From JANNAT01 sp031384605 (lineage in GTDB: Bacteria; Pseudomonadota; Alphaproteobacteria; Rhodobacterales; Rhodobacteraceae): a DNA stretch of 64,000 nucleotides. Below are positions 26,917 through 35,816 of this stretch, piece after piece. Location of the stretch: assembly GCA_031384605.1 (NCBI GenBank), contig JANNAT010000087.1:18658-82657 (forward strand), read 5' to 3'. The stretch's first letter is position 1; the number at the start of each line of letters is the position of its first letter. The position numbers and the translations under genes were made by a program. The notes under the pieces are model-generated. The model was not told the origin of the DNA and ran no database searches. It was given only the letters and a program-made list of their open reading frames with translations.

Positions 26917-27416
26917 ATCCGTTTTCCCAGCTTTTCCGCCTTTGCCAACAGCATCTTTCTTTTCAGCCCGGACAGGTGATCGAAATACATCTTGCCAGCC
27001 AGATGGTCGATCTGATGCTGCACTGATGTGGCCCAAAGGTTAACGAACTCACGGTCTTCGATCAAGCCGTCGGCGTTCAAATACCGCACCGTTACCGCAC
27101 GCGGACGGCGCACTATGGCACAGACTCCGGGCAGGTTGGGCGAGGCTTCTTCGTGTTCGCGAAACTGCCCGCTGCGGTGCAATATCAATGGATTGGCCAT
27201 CACAATGGCTTGGCCGCGCGCATCGGAACAATCTACCACAGCCAGCCGAAAGGGAATGCCGATCTGCACAGCCGCCAACCCGTAACCGGGCATCGCATCC
27301 ATCGTCTCTACCATATCGGCCCAAATGGCGCGGACATCATCGGTGATTGCAGCAACGTCTTGCGCCGGGGTTCGAAGGATTGGGTGCGGATAGGGCAGGC
27401 ACAATCGTTGCGTCAT
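26913..27416 (-). CDS. Deformylase-like protein lacking catalytic residues
   Basis: The 167-residue protein is clearly related to peptide deformylase: motif I is GYGLAAVQIG near residues 44-53. The other two motifs are altered. The metal-ligand Cys motif EGCLS is replaced by EEASPNLPGV near 89-98, and the HExDH helix reads HQIDH near 134-138, so both the metal Cys and the catalytic Glu are missing. It is unlikely to deformylate peptides. The frame is intact and it overlaps fmt and the second deformylase gene by four bases each, so it is still translated within the operon and may have another role, such as nascent-chain or ribosome binding. Confidence 0.85.
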   Translation of the reverse strand: MTQRLCLPYPHPILRTPAQDVAAITDDVRAIWADMVETMDAMPGYGLAAVQIGIPFRLAVVDCSDARGQAIVMANPLILHRSGQFREHEEASPNLPGVCAIVRRPRAVTVRYLNADGLIEDREFVNLWATSVQHQIDHLAGKMYFDHLSGLKRKMLLAKAEKLGKRI

Positions 27417-27895
27417 TGTAGGGCCATTTCAGCATCGGCACTGTCGGGGGCGGACAGATGATGCAGTGTCAAAACACCATCGAGATGATCGCATTCATGC
27501 TGAATGCAGATCGCCGCAAAGCCGTCAAAACTCTGGTCTTGCGACACACCGTCTAGATCCTGCCACGTCAGCCGCAACCGATCCGACCTGCTGACGATCA
27601 AGGACAGCCCCGGTAATGACAAACACCCTTCGAGGCCATCAATCAGAGTATCGGATCGCCCCACAATACGCGGGTTGACGAAAACTTGCGGCGCAGGCGT
27701 GCCGTCTTTCCACGTCACATCCATCACGAACATCCGCACCAGCGCCCCCACTTGCGGGGCCGCCAAACCACGGCCGGGGGCGTCATACATCGTGTCCAAC
27801 ATATCGGCGGCCAAGACGCGAACATCGTCCGTGACTGGGGCGCAAACCGTTGTCAGGCGCGGATCAGGCCAGCGCAGGATGGGCAAAACCGCCAC
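27413..27895 (-). CDS. def: Peptide deformylase, second copy
   Basis: This 160-residue protein has all three deformylase motifs: GRGLAAPQVG near residues 41-50, EGCLSLPG near 89-96 with the metal Cys, and QHECDHLDG near 131-139 with both metal His residues and the catalytic Glu. It should remove the formyl group of nascent N-terminal Met, but it is diverged from copy one in the rest of the sequence. GTG start 27895 overlaps the stop of copy one in TAGTG. It is the middle of three tandem paralogs. Confidence 0.9.
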   Translation of the reverse strand: MAVLPILRWPDPRLTTVCAPVTDDVRVLAADMLDTMYDAPGRGLAAPQVGALVRMFVMDVTWKDGTPAPQVFVNPRIVGRSDTLIDGLEGCLSLPGLSLIVSRSDRLRLTWQDLDGVSQDQSFDGFAAICIQHECDHLDGVLTLHHLSAPDSADAEMALQ

Positions 27896-28407
27896 TACCC
27901 CCGCGCCCGTTCGCGCTTTAGCTTTTCCATTTTGCGGGTAATCATCTGGCGTTTCAGCGGCCCCAGATAATCAATGAACAACTTGCCATCCAGATGGTCA
28001 ATTTCGTGCTGAACACAAGTAGACCATAGCCCTTCGAACAGCCGGTCATTGGTTTGCCCATCCAGCCCCATCCATTGCACTTTGACTGTCCCGGGGCGTT
28101 TTACATCGGCATATTGATCAGGGATCGACAAGCAGCCTTCTTCATACGTCGTCAAATCTTCAGATGACCAAACCACCAACGGGTTGATCAGAACCATCGG
28201 TTCCGGCACACCGTCCTTGATGCAATCCATCACGATAAGCCGGATCATTACGCCCACCTGTGGGGCTGCAAGCCCAATGCCGGGCGCATCATACATGGTT
28301 TCAAGCATATCGTGCGCAAGGTCAGATACCTCTGACGTCACCTTGGCCACGGGGTCACAAGGTTTCTTCAGGCGCGGGTCGGGATGGATCAAGATGTCGC
28401 GGATCAT
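27895..28407 (-). CDS. def: Peptide deformylase, main copy
   Basis: The 170-residue protein has canonical motifs: GIGLAAPQVG near residues 43-52, EGCLSIPDQ near 92-100, and QHEIDHLDGKLFIDYL near 135-150. It removes the N-formyl group from nascent proteins with a divalent metal, usually iron. It is the first gene of the def-def-(def-like)-fmt operon. The three copies overlap or abut, and likely arose by tandem duplication, an arrangement common in Rhodobacteraceae. The 210 bases upstream, toward the divergent C-S lyase gene, hold its promoter. Confidence 0.95.
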   Translation of the reverse strand: MIRDILIHPDPRLKKPCDPVAKVTSEVSDLAHDMLETMYDAPGIGLAAPQVGVMIRLIVMDCIKDGVPEPMVLINPLVVWSSEDLTTYEEGCLSIPDQYADVKRPGTVKVQWMGLDGQTNDRLFEGLWSTCVQHEIDHLDGKLFIDYLGPLKRQMITRKMEKLKRERARG

Positions 28408-28617
28408 CTTTCGGATTTACGGCGCGGGGCGGTTCGGTGCAAGAGGAAGCACAATGATAGCCTTTAATTTCGGCACCTGACGCAAAGAAGATGTGAAAAT
28501 CCGCGGCCAAACATGTGCTCAATACAATGTTGCGATTGAATTATGCAGATCGGCATGAGTTTCCTATATCGAAGCCACTTCAGGAATTTAAGACTTCAAA
28601 CGCAGGGCAGGTAAGAC

Positions 28618-29790
28618 ATGGATTTTGATACCCCGATCAACCGCACAGGCACGCATTCCGTCAAATGGGATTCGATGGAGGCGCTTTTTGGTGTCTCGGC
28701 AACGGACGGGATCGCCATGTGGGTCGCGGACATGGAGTTTAAGCCGCCGTATTGCGTGCAGGCGGCGCTAGAAAAAATGCTTAACCACGGGGTCTATGGG
28801 TATTACGGCGATGAAGCCGAATATCTGGCGGCGATTTGTTGGTGGATGAAAACCCGGCACGGATGGACAGTTGACCCGAAGTCGATATTTACGACGCATG
28901 GATTGGTGAACGGCACGTCTTTGTGCGTCGATGCCTTTACCAAACTCGGCGATGACGTTGTGCTGACCACCCCTGTCTACCACGCCTTTGCCCGCGTGAT
29001 CAAAGCGGCGGGCAGGGGCGTGACGGAATGCACTTTGACCAACACGGCTGGTCGCTATACGATGAATTTCGATCTGTGGGACAGCCAGTTGACGGGCAGG
29101 GAAACCATGTTGATCCTGTGTTCACCGCATAATCCCGGCGGACGGGTGTGGAGTCTGGATGAATTGCGCGGCGTGGCCGATTTCTGCAAGCGCCACAATT
29201 TGATTTTGGTTTCAGATGAAATTCACCATGATCTGGTGATGCCCGGCCAAAAGCATCATGTGATGTCGAACGTGGCACCCGATATTGCCGATCGGTTGGT
29301 TATGATGACGGCCACTACCAAAACCTTCAACATCGCAGGCGCGCATTCCGGCAATGTGATCATCGCCGATCCTGCGTTGCGCGCACGGTTTGCGGATCGG
29401 ATAAACGCGATGGGCATTTCGCCGAATTCGTTCGGCATGTTCATGGCCACCGCCGCCTATTCACCCGAAGGTGCGGCTTGGGTCGATGCGGTGACAGCCT
29501 ATCTGGATGGCAACGCCAAGCTGTTTCAGGCCGGCATCAACGCCATTCCCGGCCTTCGCGCGATGCCGCTTGAGGCAACCTATCTGGCATGGGTTGATTT
29601 TGCGGGCACGGGCATGGCCGCGGAAGAATACATTGGGCGGGTGCAGAAAACCGCACGAATTGCTGCCAATCACGGCACCCCTTTTGGTGCAGGGGGCGAG
29701 ACGTTCTTGCGGTTTAACATTGCGTGCCCACGGGCGCAGGTGATTGACGCTGTGCAGCGGTTACAAGCTGCCTTTGCCGATCTGCAATGA
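28618..29790 (+). CDS. MalY/PatB-type PLP-dependent C-S lyase
   Basis: The 390-residue fold-type I PLP enzyme shows the MalY/PatB hallmarks: WVADMEFKPP near residues 35-44, GVYGYYGDEAEY near 58-69, SPHNPGGRVW with the cofactor Asn near 168-177, VSDEIHHDL near 198-206, and the PLP-binding Lys in TATTKTFNIAGAH near 231-243. Family members cleave cystathionine or other cysteine conjugates to pyruvate, ammonia and a thiol. The substrate here cannot be fixed from sequence. The stop overlaps the start of the L,D-transpeptidase gene (ATGA). Confidence 0.88.
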   Translation: MDFDTPINRTGTHSVKWDSMEALFGVSATDGIAMWVADMEFKPPYCVQAALEKMLNHGVYGYYGDEAEYLAAICWWMKTRHGWTVDPKSIFTTHGLVNGTSLCVDAFTKLGDDVVLTTPVYHAFARVIKAAGRGVTECTLTNTAGRYTMNFDLWDSQLTGRETMLILCSPHNPGGRVWSLDELRGVADFCKRHNLILVSDEIHHDLVMPGQKHHVMSNVAPDIADRLVMMTATTKTFNIAGAHSGNVIIADPALRARFADRINAMGISPNSFGMFMATAAYSPEGAAWVDAVTAYLDGNAKLFQAGINAIPGLRAMPLEATYLAWVDFAGTGMAAEEYIGRVQKTARIAANHGTPFGAGGETFLRFNIACPRAQVIDAVQRLQAAFADLQ

Positions 29791-30329
29791 AGCATCTGGC
29801 GCGGATATTCACCGCGCTGGTGTTGTTAGCATTTTTGATGATGGGTGCGGCGCTGATCTATCTGCGCCCACCTGTCGATGTTGCAGTGCCCCCGTTACCG
29901 CCGCTGATCGGGCAGATTGACCGGATTGTGGTGGAAAAGTCGACGCGCCGGATGATGTTGTATCAAGGTGGCAAGGTCGTGCGCAGCTATACCATGGCTT
30001 TGGGTTTTGCGCCTGCGGGGGATAAATCGCGGCAGGGTGACGGGCGCACGCCGGAAGGGATCTACCGGATAGATCGGCTGACCGGCCAGTCAGCCTATCA
30101 CCTTTCTTTGGGCCTTGATTACCCACAAGCCGCCGATATTGCCGCCGCTGCCGCCGGGGGATATGATCCGGGCGGCGATATCATGATTCATGGCCAGCCT
30201 AATGCGTTCCCAGACGCCTCCGTGATCAAAGGCGATTGGACGGCGGGTTGCATTGCGGTTTCAAACGCCGAAATCCGTGAGATTTTTGCTGCGACGCCAA
30301 TCGGCACATTGGTCGAGGTCAGGCCCTAG
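29787..30329 (+). CDS. L,D-transpeptidase family protein (YkuD domain)
   Basis: The 180-residue protein has an N-terminal membrane anchor (about residues 9-27) and a periplasmic YkuD domain. The active-site region reads IMIHGQPNAFPD near residues 131-142 and GDWTAGCIAVSN near 149-160, supplying the His and the catalytic Cys of the HxnSxGC family pattern (here T-A-G-C instead of S-x-G-C). Such enzymes crosslink peptidoglycan or attach proteins to it. It is translationally coupled to the C-S lyase gene and overlaps the convergent 116-residue gene by 11 bases. Confidence 0.85.
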   Translation: MKHLARIFTALVLLAFLMMGAALIYLRPPVDVAVPPLPPLIGQIDRIVVEKSTRRMMLYQGGKVVRSYTMALGFAPAGDKSRQGDGRTPEGIYRIDRLTGQSAYHLSLGLDYPQAADIAAAAAGGYDPGGDIMIHGQPNAFPDASVIKGDWTAGCIAVSNAEIREIFAATPIGTLVEVRP

Positions 30330-30669
30330 GCAGGTATGCCACAGGGGCGTTTTCATCGCGCCAATAATCCAAAGGTGCGCGATCTGTTACGGGTGTTGAG
30401 CGTTTGAAATCACAAACCAAAATGCCGTGTTCGACCCCGGACGCAACGATCAGGCATTGGAAAACATGGCGTGATCCGTCGTACACATCGACCAATCCGC
30501 GCAGGTTTGTGGTGTGGCTGGCATCTATTGAAAACCCATCATGCCAATACCGCAAGATCGGGAATATCTTTTCGCCAACGTGAACACGTAGGCGCGATTT
30601 GCGCGCAAAATCGCGGTTTCTCGCGGCATCAAGACCGTCACGAACGTCTTTTGGCAGGAATTCCAGCAT
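30319..30669 (-). CDS. Conserved-looking protein of unknown function
   Basis: The 116-residue soluble protein starts MLEFLPKDVRDGLDAARNRD and contains a beta-rich stretch, RLRVHVGEKIFPILRYWHDGFSIDA, followed by GLVDVYDGSRHVFQCLIVAS. The pattern loosely recalls a PilZ-like barrel but lacks a clear RxxxR/DxSxxG signature. ATG 30669 is chosen because a GAGG lies just upstream; the open frame extends to 30834 in a part with no domain-like features. No signal peptide is present. Coding style matches neighbouring genes. The 300 bases upstream to the small ORF contain no other gene. Confidence 0.65.
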   Translation of the reverse strand: MLEFLPKDVRDGLDAARNRDFARKSRLRVHVGEKIFPILRYWHDGFSIDASHTTNLRGLVDVYDGSRHVFQCLIVASGVEHGILVCDFKRSTPVTDRAPLDYWRDENAPVAYLPRA

Positions 30670-30925
30670 GATATCCTCTGAGTCGTCAGGCGATACTGTG
30701 CGATACAATCGTAAAGATTGTGGCCGTTTCCGGCGGCATATTGAAATCGCCACGCCCTGTGGCAGAAATGCACGATTCCAACACCTTGGCGACGCATCAA
30801 AATGGTGGCCGATTGCGGAGTTGGCGTTAACCATGGCGCCAGATGATCGTTTACGAAGGCTTAGGATTTTGGTATTAAGTTGGGTATGCGATAACTTTCT
30901 TTCAGTTAACTCACTGAAAAAACGA

Positions 30926-30951
30926 CCCGGCAGAGTTCTAGCTCTGCCGGG
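30926..30951. terminator. Rho-independent terminator, probably bidirectional
   Basis: A 10-bp perfect stem (CCCGGCAGAG and CTCTGCCGGG) with a 6-base loop spans 30926-30951. On the plus strand it is followed by a T-rich run (30952-30961). On the minus strand the complement of the A-run at 30917-30922 gives six consecutive T residues. It most naturally ends the minus-strand transcript of the small ORF at 30970-31050 and possibly smc. Confidence 0.85.
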
Positions 30952-30969
30952 TTTCCTTTTTATCGGCGC

Positions 30970-31050
30970 TTACGTACCGATCCAAAGGCGGATGATCGCG
31001 ATGATCAGCGTTGCCGCTGCGATCAGAACCATCCATTTGCGATAAGTCAT
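30970..31050 (-). CDS. 26-residue single-helix membrane peptide
   Basis: This short frame begins MTYRKWMVLIAAATLIIAI and ends RLWIGT. Its N-terminus is basic and is followed by one hydrophobic helix of about 17 residues, so an inner-membrane peptide with cytoplasmic N-terminus is predicted. A GGAAG lies just before the ATG and GAGG further upstream. It is on the smc strand, 92 bases after the smc stop, and is followed 18 bases later by a strong terminator. No family is recognised. The size means chance cannot be excluded, but the placement and terminator favour a real gene. Confidence 0.55.
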   Translation of the reverse strand: MTYRKWMVLIAAATLIIAIIRLWIGT

Positions 31051-31142
31051 ATCTTCCAGTTTCCTCACCTCCCGTCACCGCAAAGGATTGCGGCAAGGAC
31101 AGAGTTATCAGGGCGTGGTTAACAAAAGCTATAGACAGTCCT

Positions 31143-34100
31143 TTAAGCCACCAAGGCCGCAGCCCGCTTCAGATCAACCGAAACCAACTGGCTAACCCCT
31201 TGTTCGGCCATTGTAATGCCAAACAATCGGTCCATCCGCGCCATCGTCACAGCATGGTGCGTGATGATCAGGAACCGGGTTTCGGTGCGGCGGGTCATCT
31301 CGTCCAGCAGGTCACAAAACCGCGTCACATTGGCGTCGTCTAACGGCGCGTCGACCTCGTCCAGCACGCAGATCGGGGCCGGATTTGCAAGGAAGACGCC
31401 AAAAATCAGCGCCAGTGCGGTCAGGGTTTGCTCACCGCCCGATAGCAATGACAAAACGCTAAGTTTCTTGCCCGGCGGCTGACACATAATTTCCAAACCA
31501 GCCTCAAGCGGGTCATCAGACTCGACCAAAACCAGCCGCGCCTCACCTCCGCCAAACAGATGCGTGAACAAGGTGGTAAAATTGGCGTTAACCTGTTCAA
31601 ACGCCGTCAACAGGCGTTCGCGGCCTTCGCGGTTTAACGCGGCAATCCCCGATCGCAGTTTTTTGATCGCTTCTTCGAGATCAGATTTTTCCAGCGCCAA
31701 CGTATCATATTCAGTGTTCACTGCCTTGGCGTCTTCTTCGGCGCGCAGGTTCACAGCACCCAAAGCCTCACGTTGACGGCGCAGGCGCTGCACATCGGTA
31801 TCAAGGCTTTCGGCGTCCGGCATTTTATCGGGGTCAACCTTTAGGGTATCAAGCAATTGCTCCGGTGTGGCCCCTGCCTCTTCGGCGATACGTTCGGCGG
31901 CAAGGGTGACGGTTTGGCGCGCTGCCTCAGATCGTGCCTCGGCGCGGGCGCGGGATTCGCGGGATTCGCTTGCCAGACGTTCTGCGTCGCGTTCCGTATC
32001 ACGGGCAGTACGCGATGCCGCTTCGGCGACCGAAAGCGCATCGGCGGCGACTTGTTTGCGCGCATCAGCACCTGTGATGGCGTCATTTAATTCTTCACGC
32101 TTGATCGCAATGTCCTCGGGTGCCGCGGATGCCTCGGCCAGTTCTTCCGCCGTCTCGGCCTGACGCGCCGTTAGTTCGGCCATGCGGCGTTCGGCAGTAT
32201 CCAAACGGTGCCGCCAACCAGATGTTTCCTTGACGGCTTCTTGTTTGCGCCGCACCCGCGCTTCGCCTTCGCGGCGCAATTCATCTTGCGATGAACGTCG
32301 GGTCAACATGGTGATCCGCGCGGCCGCGACCACCAGTTTTGCGGCTTCAACCGCATCACGCGCCCCTGCAAGATCGGCCAGATCATCCACTGCGGCCATG
32401 GCGTGGTCTAACCGATTGCGGGCCTCGGTCGCCTCATCCTGATAACGCGAAACGGCAAGTTGGGCAGCCTCTAGCTTGCCGCCAAAGATAGATTTATCAG
32501 CCTCGGCACGCGCGGCCATGCGATTGGCGTCAGTCACATGCCCATCCGCCGCGCGGCGCGCATCGCGGGCCAGTTGGTCGGCGCGGGCAAGGTCAACCAA
32601 TCGCGCTTGCAGCAATACATGGGCTTGGGCCGATCCTTGCGCACGGGCCGCCACATCTTCAAGATCGCGTTTTAGCTGGGTAAGGCGGTTTAACTGCTGT
32701 AATCGCAAAGCGGCGGCGGATGGCGCGTCCTCGGCACCAGCGCGAAAGCCGTCCCAGCGCCACAAATCCCCCTCAACGCTGACCAATCGCTGACCGGGCA
32801 ACAAAGCGGCTTGCAAACCCGGCCCAACATTGCGGGCAACCAGCCCGATTTGGCCCATCCTGCGACCCAGCACTGCGGGGCCTTTCACGTAATCAGACAA
32901 AGGTGCTGCGGCATTGGGCAATGCCTGTGCGCTGGCATATGCCGCCAAAGTAACCCAGCCCGATGGCCGATCCGCGCCAATTTCCGGCGCACGCAGATCA
33001 TCGGCCAAAGCAGCACCAACGGCCTTTTCCAAACCCGGTTCAACCACCAACTGGTCAAGCACCTGATGGCCTGCCTGCGCTTCGCGTTCGACCAGTTTGG
33101 CCAAAGCGGCGACTTCGGCGCGCAGGGCGGCGGCTTCACCCTCGGCTTCCGACCTCGCGGCACGCGCCTCGGATTCGCGACCCTGCACCTCGGAACGGGC
33201 GGCTTCAGTTGACAAAAGTGCGTCTTCGGCAGCGGCGGCCAGTTCGGCGGCCGCAAGTTGGGCCGCTTCAGCCCCCGCAAAGGCGTCGGTTGCAGCAATC
33301 AACGCCAACTCTCCAACGCCAACGGCCTGCCTGGCGCGCGCAGCTTCGGTTTCGGCTTTGTCTAACCCGGACCGGCTGTCTGCCAACATGCGCTGAACGG
33401 ACTGATGACGCGCAGCCAATCGGGCAGCGTCTTCGGTAGCTTGTGATAAAACGGCTTCTTGATCCGTCAGCGCCGCAGATGCGGCCCGCGCAGCCTCATT
33501 AGCGTCGGCCATCCTGTTGTCGTGGCCGTCATGGGCGCGGGTTAGCTGATCTACTTCCCAATCCAGCCGCGCGATGGTGTCAACCGCATCGCGGTTCAGC
33601 CCAGCTTCGCGGTCGCCATCCCGGGCCAGTTCGGCAATTCGGGCGCGCAGCGTTTCCATCATCACACGGGCGCGGGTTTCTTGATCTGCCAACTGATCGC
33701 GCTGAACCAGCAGGCGTTGCACCACTGCAGCAGCAATTGCTTCTTCGTCCCGCAGCGGCGGCAGCGCCTCTTCGGACACCTCGCGCTTTTTTGCAGCATA
33801 TCTGGCGGCGGTTTCGGCATTTGCGGCTTGGGTCATGCATTGGCGCAAGATCGTGTCGGCATCGAACCGCGCCAGATCGGCCTCGCGCCAGCGGCGAAAC
33901 AGCAACTGCCCTTCTGCCCGGCGCAATTCTTCACCAATCTCGCGGTATCGCGCCGCCTGTTTTGACTGCCGGATCAGCATCGAAAGCTGCTGCGCCAACC
34001 CTTCCAGCACATCATCAACCCGCAGCAAATTCGCCTCGGCACCCGATAGTTTCAATTCGGCTTCGTGCCTGCGGGCGTAAAGACCGCTGATCCCTGCCGC

Positions 34101-34598
34101 CTCTTCCAACACCCTGCGGCGGGCTTTGGGCTTGGCGTTGATCAACTCAGCTATCTGCCCTTGACGCACCAGGGCGGGCGAGTGTGATCCGGTGGACGCA
34201 TCTGCAAACAGCATTTGCACATCGCGCGCGCGCACTTCTTTGGTGTTCAGCTTATAGGCAGACCCGGCATCACGGGTGATCCGGCGTACGATTTCGATCT
34301 GATCGGCATCGTTGAACCCCGAAGGGGCCAAACGGTCGGAATTGTCCAGCACCAGCGCCACTTCGGCAAAATGCCGTGCGCCACGGGTGGCGGCACCGTT
34401 AAAGATAACATCCTCCATCCCGCCGCCACGCATCGCAGTGGGGCGGTTTTCGCCCATCACCCATCGCATCGCTTCCAGCAGGTTAGATTTGCCGCAGCCG
34501 TTCGGGCCAACCACACCGGTCAGCCCGTCGTGGATCACCAGATCGGTGGGGTCCACAAAGCTTTTGAAGCCATTCAGCCGCAGCTTGGTAAAACGCAA
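31143..34598 (-). CDS. smc: Chromosome segregation protein SMC
   Basis: SMC is the ATPase of the bacterial condensin that compacts and aligns chromosome arms, acting with ScpA and ScpB. The 1151-residue protein has the N-terminal Walker A GPNGCGKSN near residues 32-40, long Ala/Arg/Glu-rich coiled coils, and a central hinge region (about 480-640). The C-terminal head has signature LLSGGEQTL and Walker B PICVLDEVDAPLDD. Length is typical. ATG 34598 begins the conserved FTKLRLNGFKSF. ScpA/ScpB genes are not in the window. Confidence 0.96.
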   Translation of the reverse strand: MRFTKLRLNGFKSFVDPTDLVIHDGLTGVVGPNGCGKSNLLEAMRWVMGENRPTAMRGGGMEDVIFNGAATRGARHFAEVALVLDNSDRLAPSGFNDADQIEIVRRITRDAGSAYKLNTKEVRARDVQMLFADASTGSHSPALVRQGQIAELINAKPKARRRVLEEAAGISGLYARRHEAELKLSGAEANLLRVDDVLEGLAQQLSMLIRQSKQAARYREIGEELRRAEGQLLFRRWREADLARFDADTILRQCMTQAANAETAARYAAKKREVSEEALPPLRDEEAIAAAVVQRLLVQRDQLADQETRARVMMETLRARIAELARDGDREAGLNRDAVDTIARLDWEVDQLTRAHDGHDNRMADANEAARAASAALTDQEAVLSQATEDAARLAARHQSVQRMLADSRSGLDKAETEAARARQAVGVGELALIAATDAFAGAEAAQLAAAELAAAAEDALLSTEAARSEVQGRESEARAARSEAEGEAAALRAEVAALAKLVEREAQAGHQVLDQLVVEPGLEKAVGAALADDLRAPEIGADRPSGWVTLAAYASAQALPNAAAPLSDYVKGPAVLGRRMGQIGLVARNVGPGLQAALLPGQRLVSVEGDLWRWDGFRAGAEDAPSAAALRLQQLNRLTQLKRDLEDVAARAQGSAQAHVLLQARLVDLARADQLARDARRAADGHVTDANRMAARAEADKSIFGGKLEAAQLAVSRYQDEATEARNRLDHAMAAVDDLADLAGARDAVEAAKLVVAAARITMLTRRSSQDELRREGEARVRRKQEAVKETSGWRHRLDTAERRMAELTARQAETAEELAEASAAPEDIAIKREELNDAITGADARKQVAADALSVAEAASRTARDTERDAERLASESRESRARAEARSEAARQTVTLAAERIAEEAGATPEQLLDTLKVDPDKMPDAESLDTDVQRLRRQREALGAVNLRAEEDAKAVNTEYDTLALEKSDLEEAIKKLRSGIAALNREGRERLLTAFEQVNANFTTLFTHLFGGGEARLVLVESDDPLEAGLEIMCQPPGKKLSVLSLLSGGEQTLTALALIFGVFLANPAPICVLDEVDAPLDDANVTRFCDLLDEMTRRTETRFLIITHHAVTMARMDRLFGITMAEQGVSQLVSVDLKRAAALVA

Positions 34599-34683
34599 AT
34601 CCTTGGGCCTTTTGATTCCGTAAGGCCGTGATGGTCTGGCGTGGGGCGGTAAAAGTCAACGACCTGCCACAGGATGATGCGGT

Positions 34684-35685
34684 TCAGGCGGTCTTATCCA
34701 CAATATCTTGGCCCATTCGCGCCAGCCATTCCATTGGGGCAACACCCATCACGCGCAAAAACTCTCGGTTGAAATTGGATTTGGTGTTGAACCCTGCCCC
34801 CAGCATGGCCTGCGTAACCCCCGCGCCTTTGCGTAATAGCTGGCAGGCTTCGGCAATCCGCCAGTCATTCACCACGCGGCTGACGTTTTCACCCCGCACC
34901 CGGTTTATCGCCGCGGAAAGCGATTTCGCGGGCACCCCCATGCGCCGCGCAATCCGTGCCAGCGTAAGGTCAGGGTCCAGCCACAACCGCTTTTCCATCA
35001 TCAGGGCATTCATCGCGGCGACCAAGGCTGCATCGGTTTCGGTGGCCACTGCGGCAGGCTCGGCTTCGGGGGCCACGGTCATATCTTCTTGCAACCCCAG
35101 TAATCCAAGCGCCAACAAGGCCAACGTTGAAAAAGCCGTCACCAGCCACGGCACAATGCCCGCCAATCCTGCGGTGGCGGCCAAGTAAATGATCAAATCC
35201 GACGCTGCCGAGGCGATCAGTGCCACCCCGATCCAGCGCCACATCCGGGCCGGCCCCTCGCCCGCCCCGATGCGTGCGTGCGCCAGATCGCCCTGCCCTT
35301 GCCTAACCGCCCAAAGTATGGCGGCACCATAGCTAAGGAACGCCAACATAATAACCTGATCCATCAGGACGGGCGCGAAGATGACGCAAAAGATGCCCGT
35401 CAGGGGCCCCGCCAAATGCCACAGCTCTGACATTGCCAATGGTCGGCGCAGCGTGGTCATGAACGCAACCCAGGCAAGCGCAGGAATACAAAGTGCAAGC
35501 ACCGGCTGGACCCTGTTCAGCCCGACAATTCCGTAGTGCTACCTGCCTGCCGCCACAGCCGCCTGCAAAGCACAAAGGGCGATCAACGCCAGAAAGACGG
35601 GCGGCGTTTCACCCCGACGCCATGCACGCAGGCCCAGAAAGGCCAAAATGATTGCGGCAAAGACTGGGATTGGCAAGGTTGGCAT
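34684..35685 (-). pseudogene. Membrane-anchored AraC family regulator interrupted by an amber codon
   Basis: The gene starts at ATG 35685 with a strong AGGAG a few bases before it and encodes a hydrophobic N-terminus, but codon 49 is TAG (35539-35541). The same frame continues without another stop to 34684. The C-terminal half is an intact AraC-type DNA-binding domain (LTLARIARRMGVPAKSLSAAI and GFNTKSNFNREFLRVMGVAPMEW) after about six membrane helices. An internal GTG at 35502 could give a 272-residue product lacking the first helices. This looks like a single-base nonsense mutation in a DUF-membrane/AraC regulator, or a sequencing error. It diverges from another broken gene. Confidence 0.78.
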
Positions 35686-35816
35686 CGGCAGTCTCCTTTG
35701 CCCTGTCATACGACCCAAAACCGGGTCGGCGCGACCTTAAACCGGTTACAGGACGCGGAGAAATTCATTCTTTGGCACCCCGGTTCCATCGCAACGTCAT
35801 CAGAAAGGGCACCCCG

